From Valencia hispanica (taxonomy: Eukaryota; Chordata; Actinopteri; Cyprinodontiformes; Valenciidae), in contig OY747710.1 of the NCBI GenBank assembly GCA_963556495.2, positions 42,941,500 through 43,005,499 of the forward strand: a stretch of 64,000 nucleotides of DNA. Reading direction: 5' to 3'. This document shows positions 1 through 9,814 of the stretch, piece after piece. The position numbers and the translations under genes were made by a program. Every line of letters begins with the position of its first letter. The stretch's first letter is position 1. The notes below the pieces were generated by a model, which was given only the letters and a program-made list of their open reading frames with translations, was not told the origin of the DNA and did not search any database.

Positions 1-887
1 TTTTGGACCCAAGGAGGAACGATCAAGAGTCAGCACACAGCTTCAATTAATACAGCTAGAAACTACTGATCAGGTTCGTAACCTAGGTGTAGTAATGGAC
101 TCAGACCTGAACCTCCAGGGTCACATAAAGGCAATAACAAGAGCAGCGTTCTATCACCTGAAGAACATCTCTAGGATTAAAGGACTGATTTTGCAACACG
201 ACCTAGAAAAACTCATCCATGCGTTTATCATTAGTCGGATTGATTACTGCAACAGCATCTTCACAGGTCTGCCTAAAAAGTCAATCAGACAGCTGCAGCT
301 GATCCAGAACGCTGACGCTCGCGTCCTCACTAGAACCAGGAAAGTAGAGCACATCACCCCAGTTCTAAAGTCCTTACACTGGCTCCCTGTAGCTCAGAGA
401 ATAGACTTTAAAATACTCTTACTAGTTTATAAATCAGTACATGGCTTAGCACCAAAATATGTTGAAGACCTGTTGTCATGGTACCAACCACCAAGACCCC
501 TCAGGTCCTCCAACTCTAGCCTACTAAACATCCCTAGACTCAGAACTAAACATGGAGAAGCAGCTTTCAGTTTCTATGCTCCCCTTATCTGGAACGGACT
601 TCCTGACGAGTGTAGAGCTGCTGAAACTCTGAACTGCTTTAAATCGAGACTAAAAACCCATCTGTTTAGAATTGCCTTTAAGTAAATGCTTGATGTTATA
701 TGTATGAAATGTGTTCATGCTCTCTTGCTTTTTTTATTTATTTTTCTCTTGCTTTATTGTGTATCATGTGTAATGTGTGTTTCTTTTATGTGTTTCTTTT
801 AAATGACCAAATCATGTAAAGCACCTTGAATTACCCTGCTGTTGAAAGTGTGCTATACAAATAAAATTGCCTTGCCTTGCCTTGCCT
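1..887 (+). mobile_element. L2/Maui-type LINE, 3' part, left end outside window
   Basis: The first ~685 bases encode the C-terminal part of a LINE reverse transcriptase. They are followed by a ~200-base AT-rich 3' UTR ending in the tail typical of fish L2 elements: a short stem-like segment (AAAGCACCTTGAA ... GTGCTATACAAATAAA) and then a short tandem repeat, TTGCC x3. L2 elements end in such short repeats because of target-primed reverse transcription. The 5' part lies beyond the window edge. The copy looks fairly young because its reading frame is open up to the edge. Confidence 0.85.
2..685 (+). CDS. L2-type LINE ORF2, C-terminal fragment (reverse transcriptase thumb and tail)
   Basis: The frame is open from the left edge to a TAA at 683-685, about 227 codons. 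The first methionine at 95 is internal; the protein continues upstream (in-frame residues ...VRNLGVVMDSDL before and across it). Family landmarks are LGVVMDSDL, the SRIDYCNSIFTGLP segment, LQLIQNADARVLT, the HWLPVAQRIDFKILLLVYK block, and the terminal APLIWNGLP...FKSRLKTHLF. These are the stereotyped C-terminal blocks of L2/Maui-clade ORF2 proteins, which act after the palm domain. The catalytic YxDD motif and the endonuclease would lie to the left, outside the window. No stop or frameshift interrupts the visible part. It is a retrotransposon product, not a host gene. Confidence 0.85.
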   Translation, partial: FGPKEERSRVSTQLQLIQLETTDQVRNLGVVMDSDLNLQGHIKAITRAAFYHLKNISRIKGLILQHDLEKLIHAFIISRIDYCNSIFTGLPKKSIRQLQLIQNADARVLTRTRKVEHITPVLKSLHWLPVAQRIDFKILLLVYKSVHGLAPKYVEDLLSWYQPPRPLRSSNSSLLNIPRLRTKHGEAAFSFYAPLIWNGLPDECRAAETLNCFKSRLKTHLFRIAFK

Positions 888-1152
888 AAAATGACAGACC
901 AAGAAGCAGGCACTGAGAAATTGTTTTTTCATTGGTTTATTACCATCCCTATGATAACTTTGTGATTGACATGCAAAGACAATTAGTTCTGTGTGCTGTA
1001 AGCCATTACATTTGTTAAAAATCGGAACATTTGGGACAAAGGCTGGATGAAATTGGGAAAACATAATGGGTTTGTAAACATCCTTGGGGACACAGGACAA
1101 ATGGCTCAAAATCGAGACCGTTCCAGGTAAATCGGGACGCCTGGTCACCCTA
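888..1152 (-). mobile_element. hAT-type MITE remnant, one terminus recognisable
   Basis: The right edge reads CGGGACGCCTGGTCACCCTA. Reverse-complemented, this begins TAGGGTGACCAGGCGTCCCG, a terminus widely repeated in fish genomes and assigned from family knowledge to non-autonomous hAT-like elements. A minus-strand ORF of ~108 codons (831-1157) comes from this repeat and is not a gene. The left end abuts the L2 tail, so the L2 may have inserted into this repeat or truncated it. Confidence 0.35.
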
Positions 1153-1684
1153 AGCAACGACCATCAGTTATCAGTGGAAGGAGTCACATGAAGCAAGATT
1201 TAGTAATTCTTAAAAATGCAGGGAGAAGCTAACAGAAAAGTGATACACCACAATTAATACCGAAGACGCAAAGCACTTCTTTAAATGTGTGATGAAGTCC
1301 CGCAGAAGGAAATCAGCTTTGTTGCTTCGACTAAAGCAGCACGAAACAAATCTGTAATGGTTAATTTAGAGACTCTCACACTGATCTGAATAGGGACATA
1401 ATTATTGCGTGTACATGCATGTTTGTGTAGGTGAGTAAAGCAGTAATGACAGCACATTCTGGTTCAAGCCAAATTCAGAATTAATGACGAACCGAGATCA
1501 GCTCTAGCTGTGGGATCAAATACTCTGTCTGCTAAATAATGTAACGCACAGGAATGATGACAGTCCCATATGGACCAGAGACGGAAGCCTAATGTATAGC
1601 ATGTACTCTAAGTATGTCAGCTACCACGATTTAACACTTCGCAAACAGTGGGGGAATCAGTGCCAGAGCTTTACACTATCTATA

Positions 1685-1722
<38 letters not shown>

Positions 1723-2279
1723 TGTGTGTGTTCTGATAACAGGTTGGTATGGGAGAGATGGTGCACAGAAATGCGCTTGTGTTCTGTGTTTATGATTATG
1801 TTGGCAATGTGTGTCACTCATCAATATTGTAAAACGCCCCCCCCCCTTTAAAGTGACACTCACGTGTTCCACATAATTAACTCTATATCAACTATTCAGG
1901 CACACACACACATATGGTGAAACGCAGTTGAATAAACAGCACACTACTATCCAAATGTGAATGGGCTCAACATCTGAAAAGCACCCAGAAAATTCCAACC
2001 AAAAGCCTTGTTCCAAAAAATGTCTTTGTCATAGCACAATATGTTAGATTTCTATTAGGGAAATTTTAATTTTATTTTTTATCCTTAAGAAAGCTAGGTA
2101 TTTACACAGACTGAATAAAAACTGTATGTTTTATTATCTGATCACTTTTTTTCCTCCGTCTGACAATAAATCAGACTAAATGTTTCCTCTTATAGGTCTG
2201 TTAGGATTATTCTATTTGCAAAATGCCAGAATAACGAGAACGTTTTTTTTTTTTAAAGAGAATCTTGTTATAGCTTTTT
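1153..2279. other. Non-coding stretch, no gene seen
   Basis: AT-rich DNA with a GT microsatellite at 1688-1731, a C8-9 run near 1837-1846 and no conserved protein segment in any frame. The short ORFs around 1592-1872 are translations of the microsatellite. Confidence 0.6.
1688..1731. repeat. (GT)n microsatellite
   Basis: About 22 dinucleotide units with one TA interruption. Confidence 0.95.
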
Positions 2280-2900
2280 TCAGCATCACAAGTTTACATA
2301 CACTTTGTTAGTATTTCATTAAACGGTGTGACTTAGGTGAAACATTTTGGGGAGCCCTTCCTTCTGGAACATTGACCCATTCCTCCTGACAGAACTAGTG
2401 AGAGTTGGGTGTGTAGGCCACTATGCTCACACCCACCCAATTATATCTACATACACATTTTCTATTGGTTTGAGATAAAATAACACTAACTTTATTGTCA
2501 TTGAACCCCTTAACTAAGCGGTTTACTCAGGGGTATCCATTTCCTTTTGAAGTAATCGTTTCTTATACTCTTAGTGGTCTTTCGGTACAATTCAGAACAT
2601 GACCCGTTTCACTGTGGATAACGACACTCTTTTCAGCTCTTCACATTTTGAAGTGGTTTTGCTGTCGTTCTGGGGTTGATGCACGCATTTTGCACCAAAT
2701 CACTATTTATTTCAGTGTTTTAACAGATGTCAGGTATCTTGTAATTATACCCAAACATGAACCAAACTAGGGTCGGTCAACAATAATCTTCCTGATATGG
2801 ATGAAAATAATTCAGTGACAGTCGTTGTGTCTGTAATCTTCTACATATTGCAGGAGCCATGTAACAGAAAGGAATAAAACTTATAAATAAAGGAGGTTAA
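2280..2900 (-). mobile_element. Tc1-like transposon remnant
   Basis: The left part carries the AAGTTTACATACACTTTG block near 2290-2307 typical of fish Tc1-like termini. It is followed by GACCCATTCCTCCTGACAGAACT (2373-2395), and further right by a TTTCACTGTGGATAACGACACT segment. All three are familiar pieces of one degenerate Tc1 lineage read in antisense. No usable ORF remains, so the transposase runs right to left and is destroyed. No intact terminal repeat pair is visible. Confidence 0.6.
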
Positions 2901-3317
2901 CACATGCAGAGAAAAAATATCTGACAAATTTATTAGGTTGATTTTTAGTAATGATTTTTAGTAAAAACGATTTTTCTGCAATGCTCAATGTGTAGGACTG
3001 CATTGAAAATGTTTTTATTTGATTCTGAATCAATTCTAATAAAAATTCCTGAAGATCGATTCATACAGCCAAAGATTTATATAAGCCATTAACATTGTCT
3101 GACCTTATTAGAGCTAAAATAGGAAAAAAAAAAATCCAGACCAGCATTTTGACTCTTAGCTATTAAAGGGATGATACAGTTTCCCCAAGTGAAATTTAAC
3201 CCCACCTATTGCATCATTGAATTCACACATAAACGAGTTAAGGAAATTGAAACAACATGGAGTCGGACACTAACAGTGCCGTTGGCCTAGCGCCGGCTTT
3301 GAAAACACCCGCTTTAG

Positions 3318-3614
3318 CCTTCGGTCTGGAACCATTTCGGGTTCAGAACGGACAAACAGAAAGATGAGCTTGACAGAAGCAAAGCGATGTGCGAGGCATG
3401 CCAAATGGAGCTGAAGTATTGCGGAAACACGACCAACCTCAGGAGGCACATGTTGCAACATCACAAACATCTCATCTCCAAGCTGTCCACCGAGTTGCAA
3501 CAGGTCAAACTCAAGCAAACACTAGAACTACCAATCAATTCTGTACGTTATCTCAAAATAACTGAGGCCATTGTAGGCTTTATTTGCAAGAATATGAGCC
3601 GTAGTCTGGGGTGA
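3318..3614 (+). pseudogene. hAT transposase N-terminal fragment with BED zinc finger
   Basis: In the frame of the ATG at 3387, a stop lies at 3315-3317. The open segment then reads SVWNHFGFRTD..., continuing through DELDRSKAMCEAC and GNTTNLRRHMLQHH. This is a classic BED zinc finger: the VW-HFGF lead, the CxxC pair (residues 2 and 5 from the ATG), and H21 and H26 as the histidine pair. BED fingers bind DNA at the N terminus of hAT transposases and their domesticated ZBED relatives. After a linker comes ITEAIVGFICKNM, which matches the ITEAI-FI-KDM segment that follows the finger in hAT proteins. The frame then stops at 3612, where a different repeat begins. The dimerisation and catalytic RNase H-like domains are absent, so this is a truncated relic and not a functional ZBED gene. 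Confidence 0.8.
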
Positions 3615-3960
3615 CCAACTGTCCTCTTTTCCACGGCCATGTCCACATTTCACGTGCTGTCCGGGGCATCCACGGAGATGAAAATGTCCAGGTTTTCATC
3701 ATTTTTCAGGGGGCCATTAAGAATACATAACCTGACTGGTGTGATGCATGGAATACGACATTCTTTCTTTCATATGACGTCCTCCCTGAGCTGCAGCCTA
3801 GTGGCTGGTTCTGATCGGTTCATAGACAGAACAGACAGCAGGCAGCGCTGCACTGCACTGCACTGCGATACGACATGCCGCATCGTGTTGCGCTGCTCTC
3901 CATTGAGCCACGATGCGTTATGTTATGGGTTATGCTGTGGCCGTTTACAAGATGTCAAAA
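3609..3960 (+). repeat. hAT-MITE-like segment following the BED fragment
   Basis: It begins TGGGGTGACCAACTGTCC, similar to the inverted terminus at 1152 (TAGGGTGACCAGGCGTCCC), and appears to interrupt the transposase fragment. The right boundary was not found. The stretch includes a GCACT tandem run near 3849-3864. Confidence 0.3.
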
Positions 3961-6029
3961 CGCAAGTGTAGCTTTATGGATGAACATACCTGGATGAACA
4001 AAGCTTGCATATGTGTTTCTGTGTGTGACAAAAGTGGCAAAGACCCTGTAGGTCACATGGACACAAAAACTGTAATAATGCTGTGCAAAGTGAGAGTTGT
4101 TTTATGAATTGACTAAGGAGGATGAAGATGAAAACTAAAGACTGCAGTATGCACTTTTTAATTGTCTTGCTTTTTACTTTTTTTATTATATTGAAAAGAA
4201 CATAATAATTGATTTATCAAAATTTCATTTCAGGTTGTCTAATGTTTGTCCAGTCTCACTGAAAAAGTCAACTATTATTGTTACTGGTACATTTCTGATA
4301 CAGAAGAGTAATTAAGTAATTAATTAAATAATTAATAAATTTCCAGAGATTTTAGTCATTTTTGTACTTGTGCAAGCCTATTTAAAGTTTGTTATTTAAC
4401 TATTTATTCTAACAACATGGAGAATACATGTTTTAAATATGTTAAAATCAAAAGTCTTGTCGCCTGAAGCGGCTAATGAAAGTAGCAGATCCGCACTACG
4501 TTACGGTGTCTCTCAAACGTCTTTCTGAAGAAGTCATCCCAAACATGTACCAGTAATAATCGATTCTTAAATTTGAATCAATACCCAGCTCTACTCATGT
4601 GTAGGTAATAGAAAGTTGGTACCCCATCAACAGATCTCCAGATACTGTAATCTTGCAATTTGGGTTTACCACATCCAGTCAAGTGTTGCTATTCCCAACA
4701 CGCTTACAGAACACACATCGATAGTGTGTGATGCTATCATAACCTGAAGGCTTTTCTTTTTTTTTCTTAAAAAAAAAAGGGTTTCTTTGTCTTTTGGTAT
4801 TTCCTCAAGTCTAAACTTGGTGAAGAACAGAGACTAACAGGCAGAAATGTTAATCATCATTACAATAGCACATTTTAAAAAAATGGCTAGCAAAATATAA
4901 TCAAGCAAAAAGAGCATTGATGGTGATTATTTGAAGTTTTTTTTTGAGACTCTCATAAGATTTTCCTCTTTTGTGATGTATGAAATGGATTCAAATAGTC
5001 CGAATTTCCGGCCTGCGAAGATCTATTTTCTGACAAAGCTACTCTTTGAAATTGTGGCTCAGCAAGGAGATGTGTAAAATACCACAGACAGACACGAAGG
5101 AACACATCTGCACACAAACATACATAAGGAGTGAGTGGTGTTGATGCCAGCTTGGAGTGATGGTAATATCACAGACTGGAGGAGCTGCTAATGAACAGTG
5201 CGAATGGGAAGAAAGGCTCCAGCTCAATCCACTAATTGCCTTAAAAGCTTTTCGTACAATTTACCCTGTCAACAGAGATGGTGGAAGTGGTGTGTGTGCA
5301 TTTGTGTGTGTGTGTGTAGGTGTCCGTGTGGGTGGGATGTGGGATAAGAAAAAGAGATAATTTTAAGAAAACATATTGTAAGAAAGCGAGAGGGGGAAAA
5401 AAAAGCACAATGCTTTTACACCTACGCAGACCCAATCAAACACACCGTCTCTCTCATGCAACAAGACGTCTTATTTAGCTAGAGCCATTTCAAACTGCAG
5501 CCTGTCATTTCCCCAAAAAGAGAGACGGATGCGCACACATACAGCGACCGGTTCATTCCAACGCACACAAATCCACCGGCTGCATGGTACACAGGCACGT
5601 CTTCTCCACACAGAAACGCACTCTGCAGGGCACTGCAGCTGGAACCAGCCCTCGTTAAAATAAAAAGCATGCTGAGTATTTTGAGCAGCATTAGGCAAGA
5701 ACATTTTTCCAAACACAAGCAGCTCCCCATTGTCCTGCGTGTTGGCCTGTTGCTCAAACCTCCCAGCTCACACTGCACTCTGCTCAGTGCTGGTGCAAAA
5801 GCATGTCCAAATCAACATGTTGATGAAGCTGAGGAACTTTAACTTGACTCCGTTTGGCAACATTACAGTAAATTGTGTTTTTATCAAGAGTGAATGGCTG
5901 CTGTAAACCTAGACAGCCTTTAAGAACAAACTTAAGCTCCTTTATATAGAAATGAAGAGCCTATATTATATGTCGGCTGTGTGTGTCCTGAGGGGTGTTT
6001 GATTTCGTGATGTATTACCCAAATGCAGT
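3961..6029. other. Non-coding stretch with decayed repeats
   Basis: No conserved coding segment. The segment around 4550-4596 (AATCGATTCTTAAATTTGAATC) looks like the end of a DNA transposon, but no partner end was identified. Poly-A/T runs lie at 4751-4781 and 4938-4946. A TG-rich imperfect microsatellite lies at 5289-5333; the overlapping ORFs there are artefacts. Confidence 0.5.
5289..5333. repeat. Imperfect (TG)n microsatellite
   Basis: TG units interrupted by CATT, AGG and CC; roughly 15 units in total. Confidence 0.85.
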
Positions 6030-6364
6030 CAGGATATTATAACCCCCAGACGGTCGTGGCAGATGGCCGCTCCTACTGAGCCTGGTTCTGTTGGAGGTTT
6101 CTTCCTGTTAAAGGGGAGTTTTTCCTCTCCACTGTCGCTACATGCTTGCTCAGTATGAGGGATTGCTGAAGGATTGCTGTGGTTGGAAATCTGCCCAACC
6201 TCACGCCAATGACTGACGCAATCTGCTGGGATTCCTTAAATAGGAAACTTTTTAACTGATTGGAATGTTTGTATAATTGTATTGAAATGACTTCTTGTTA
6301 AGTGCCTTGAGATGACATCTGTTGTGAATTGGCGCTATATAAATAAACTGAATTGAATTGAATT
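6030..6364 (+). mobile_element. LINE 3' UTR fragment (L2/CR1-type)
   Basis: It contains GAGCCTGGTTCTGTTGGAGG, then TTCTTCCTGTTAAAGGGGAGT and TCTCCACTGTCGCTACATGC. It ends in AAGTGCCTTGAGATGACATC, GGCGCTATATAAATAAACTG and an AATTG pentamer tail. This block is ubiquitous in teleosts as a 5'-truncated LINE 3' end. No ORF remains. The orientation is plus because the tail is on the right. Confidence 0.75.
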
Positions 6365-9300
6365 ACATCAATACCAGTATAAAAGCCTTAATAGCCTGCA
6401 TTTTAGCTAAGATTATAGACTTGTTTTAATTATGGACAAGAAAAATAGAGAAATATGAGAGAAGTTGTAAGAAAAACAACGTAACCCTAACCCTAATCTT
6501 TAGCTCCCCTCAGGGATTCTTTTTTAGATTCAGGCCTGGAGTCCAGCTGGACCAATCCAAATGTTAATATCATTTTGGTCAAATTGAAGATTTACTTAAA
6601 CTTCCGTTAATAATGTTGGGCTAAACTGTATGTCCCTGTGCTTTTCCAGGCTACAGTAACAAAGCAACACTCTGGTCATTATTGCAATGTGAACGTAATC
6701 CGCTGATTGACCAGTTTAAGCTTTAACATGCGCTCAAATAGCATTGTTTCCAACAGAACATTTTTTGTTTAAATTCTTTAAAGTTCTCTTTCACTGAGAA
6801 ACTGTGTAATACTTGTTCTTTTTGAAATATGACTGGTCACTCTGAGTTGCATATAGAAGCAACGCATGAAAAAAGGTTCTCCAACCCCATTGCCTGCATA
6901 AGCCACAGAAAGGAAATAGACAGAAAGAAAACGAGCAAGTCAGAAAAAGCCAGGCACGGCCGCTAGTCTCACTGGGAAGATTAGTATTCATGGTCTCGCC
7001 CATCTTGGCTTGCGACCGCCAACAGGAAGGCTGTATTGATTTTGTGGCCAGGAGAGAGCAGAGCGCCTCTCTGCTATTAGAAGCTAACGGTTAGCAACTC
7101 CACAACATGGTGGAACACGTTCGGACATGAGTTATTTGTGGAGAAAAAACAACTCACAACGTATTCCTTCAAACTAAAGACACCTGCAAATTTATTGGGA
7201 GAAAAAATTAAGTAAAGGAGACCTTTAAAACCAGCTAAAATGTGGTGTCGATCAGTCTAGTTGCTCCACTGCTTTTAAGATTTCTTTCACTTTTCTACAA
7301 ACTCACTGCGATATTACTTGTTTGGTTTACTAAAGGTCAGGGAATTATTGGAGTTAAGTTCGAAGAACATTAATTTGAACAAAATCAGAACTGTTCCTTT
7401 AAGCCTACAGATTAATAAATGTTGATTTATTATTCAGTTATTAAACACAGAATAAGATTTCTTTCGGGTTTCAGCAAGACAACACACTGAAACATTTGAA
7501 ATGAGCATGATAAACACCTGTAGAATATAGCATTAATTCATTGAATACAAACATTTAGTGCCAACATTTAGTATATTGAGACAAATTAGATTGCACAAAC
7601 AAAACCTGCCTCAAGAGTAACTACGTTTTTTATTTTGTTTTTTCTCCAAATTACTCAATAGTAAAAGTATTAATTTGTTTCAGGATTCGTTGTGTTTGTG
7701 CTGACTTTTTAAAAACGATATCAAGAAATAATAATAAATAATAATAACTTTAAAAAAAAACATGTATTACCATCTGTTCCACACCTTATATTTAGAGCTG
7801 CGAGTATGTTTTACAGCTACAGCATATGTTATCAGGGATAATCACAAACACAGACAACATGCTAATTTAATTACGTACGACGCTGTTTGGATTCAAAAGA
7901 TACAGTGAGTTGCGTTTGTCTTTCTACAGGGAAATAATATTTATGTCCACTGAAGAAACATACATACATGGCTATGCATTTGCATCACTGAGTTAGTCCT
8001 GTTTGGATTCAGAGTTTAGGATGTTAACGCGGTACTAGTTGGTATGTGTCTAATCTCATATGTGTTGATGTGCGTGTGTCATGGTGGAGTACATATTTAT
8101 TTTCAAAATAGCTAAAAAATAATTCTGTTCAATAAATGAATGAATGAATAAATAAATAATGTATTGCATCTTCAATCATTCCTGGTTGAGGGGTATTTAC
8201 TGTTAGAGACTTTAATGGTAAAAAACTGTATGTGTATTATAAAGGGAAATTACTGTCATGTTTGTCTCCAGAGGTTGCATGGGTCATAGGTCATGGTAAA
8301 TTGATAAATGGTTGAGAAAAAAAGAATGAACACATATACAGACCCTTTTCAAAGAGCTGATGGGGATGAAAGCTGCTGGAGTGTAGTTAGTTTATAAGCC
8401 AGCACTGCAGGGTTAAGTCAGAGTGTGATCCATGTTCTATACATGTGCTTAAAATTTGCGTTTGCAAAAGTTGCATGGTGTGGCCTGCAGCAGCTTGGAC
8501 GTCAAGACCATGTGCATCTCATTTGAGTAGCAGAGGGAGTCAGAACTCCTCCCCAGAGTCTGCTGTCTGTTACTATAGACAGCACGGAGAAGGAGAACTG
8601 ACCCTGGGTCAGCGCTACACCCAATACCCAGAGACGGGCAGCACACACGTGCAAAGACAAGCTCCTGATCCCCCCCTCGACACACACACACACATTCGCA
8701 TTGGCCAGCAAGCCAATAACTGCAGCCCATTATTGAGCTGGCCTGGTCTAAGTTCTGACACAAGCCACAATTAACCCTTGAATCCTCAGCGGGCTGCTGG
8801 ATGTTCATTCAGAGCAGCTAACGAGGCTAAATGTGAGAGCAGGGGTTTCGTTAATGAGACAGGATAACTGTGCTGTGTTCCAGCCCGAGCAGGTCAGCCC
8901 TCACTGGCCCTGATGATCACACTCCGCTTCCAGACTCACGCCAAAGCAGCTTGTCTGGAGTTACTCGGTTTTGTTCCTGGAGCCACGACAGCACACTGCC
9001 GTCGCACCAATAAAGCAAGCCTCCCATCCATGTTCATTTCTTAAAACGACGAGTTGTTCGCTATTCCTGCAGCGCAAAAGTTGTTGCCTTAAAACACCTT
9101 CACATAGTTTGCTCTATAATACCTTAGAATGGGGAAAAAAAGTAAGCAGAGACGTGTTAAGAAATTTCTGGTATTATCTTTGTCATGGCAAATCTATTAA
9201 TTCCCTCTAAATCAGCTTAGTGTTACTCATTCAATAAAAAGGGGGGAATAAAACAGGGCGGGAGAAAAGGTGATCTATAAAAACCTTAAAAACAGACAGG

Positions 9301-9814
9301 AAAAACTACAGAGGCTTCATTTTCCCTTTTGGTCCTACTCCTCTATTTTGCCCACTGTTTATTTACCACCAGAGCAGTTATCAGACGCAAGTGTGCGGTG
9401 AGCGGAAAGGGGAACGCAGCGAAAAATAATTACCCTCTGCCTCAGCCAGCTGGTTTGTTCATAAACACGCAATTATGATTTCATGGCAGTCCATTATATA
9501 CAAGCCACTCCAGGGCAGAAAGCTTTACCAAGGCGCCATCGCTGAAAACATCTTAAGCAGACACCTCAACCACTGGACGCAACGTTCTGATTTACTTGGC
9601 AGCTCTGCAAAAAGAAATCAATTAGTTTATGTTTTTTGTTGTTTTTTTTAAATACGAGCATGGTGGTGTTAATGCGTCTGGTCTGCGCTGGTTCCTCAAC
9701 TGCATGGTTTACAACGACGTCTATACGCCACTGACAGCCACTGTGAGAATGGGATATAGTTGGTGGGGGTTCAGTTTATCTGTTTATCAAATAACGTAAT
9801 TCATTGCTCATTTC
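6365..9814. other. Non-coding stretch, no gene seen
   Basis: No conserved protein segment in six frames. ORFs at 6791-7003, 8445-8808 and 8971-9210 lack recognisable motifs and have no splice-site support. The segments 8790-8960 and 9340-9545 are less AT-rich and carry TAAT/ATTA-type cores (for example AAATAATTACCCTC, CACGCAATTATGATTTC). They could be conserved non-coding DNA, but this is unproven. Confidence 0.5.
6482..6496. repeat. Short telomere-like CCCTAA run
   Basis: TAACCCTAACCCTAA, about two and a half units. Too short to be informative alone. Confidence 0.5.

Noticed and set aside
2991..4604. Repeated octamer TGTGTAGG as a possible target duplication around the BED-finger hAT
   Set aside because: The adjacent sequences do not form inverted termini, so the match is probably chance.
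6482..6496. Telomere-like repeat as evidence of a chromosome fusion
   Set aside because: Only two and a half units; expected by chance at this scale.
8445..8808. Pair of ~110-codon ORFs on opposite strands
   Set aside because: No recognisable motif, both strands equally open, no splice context; likely chance.
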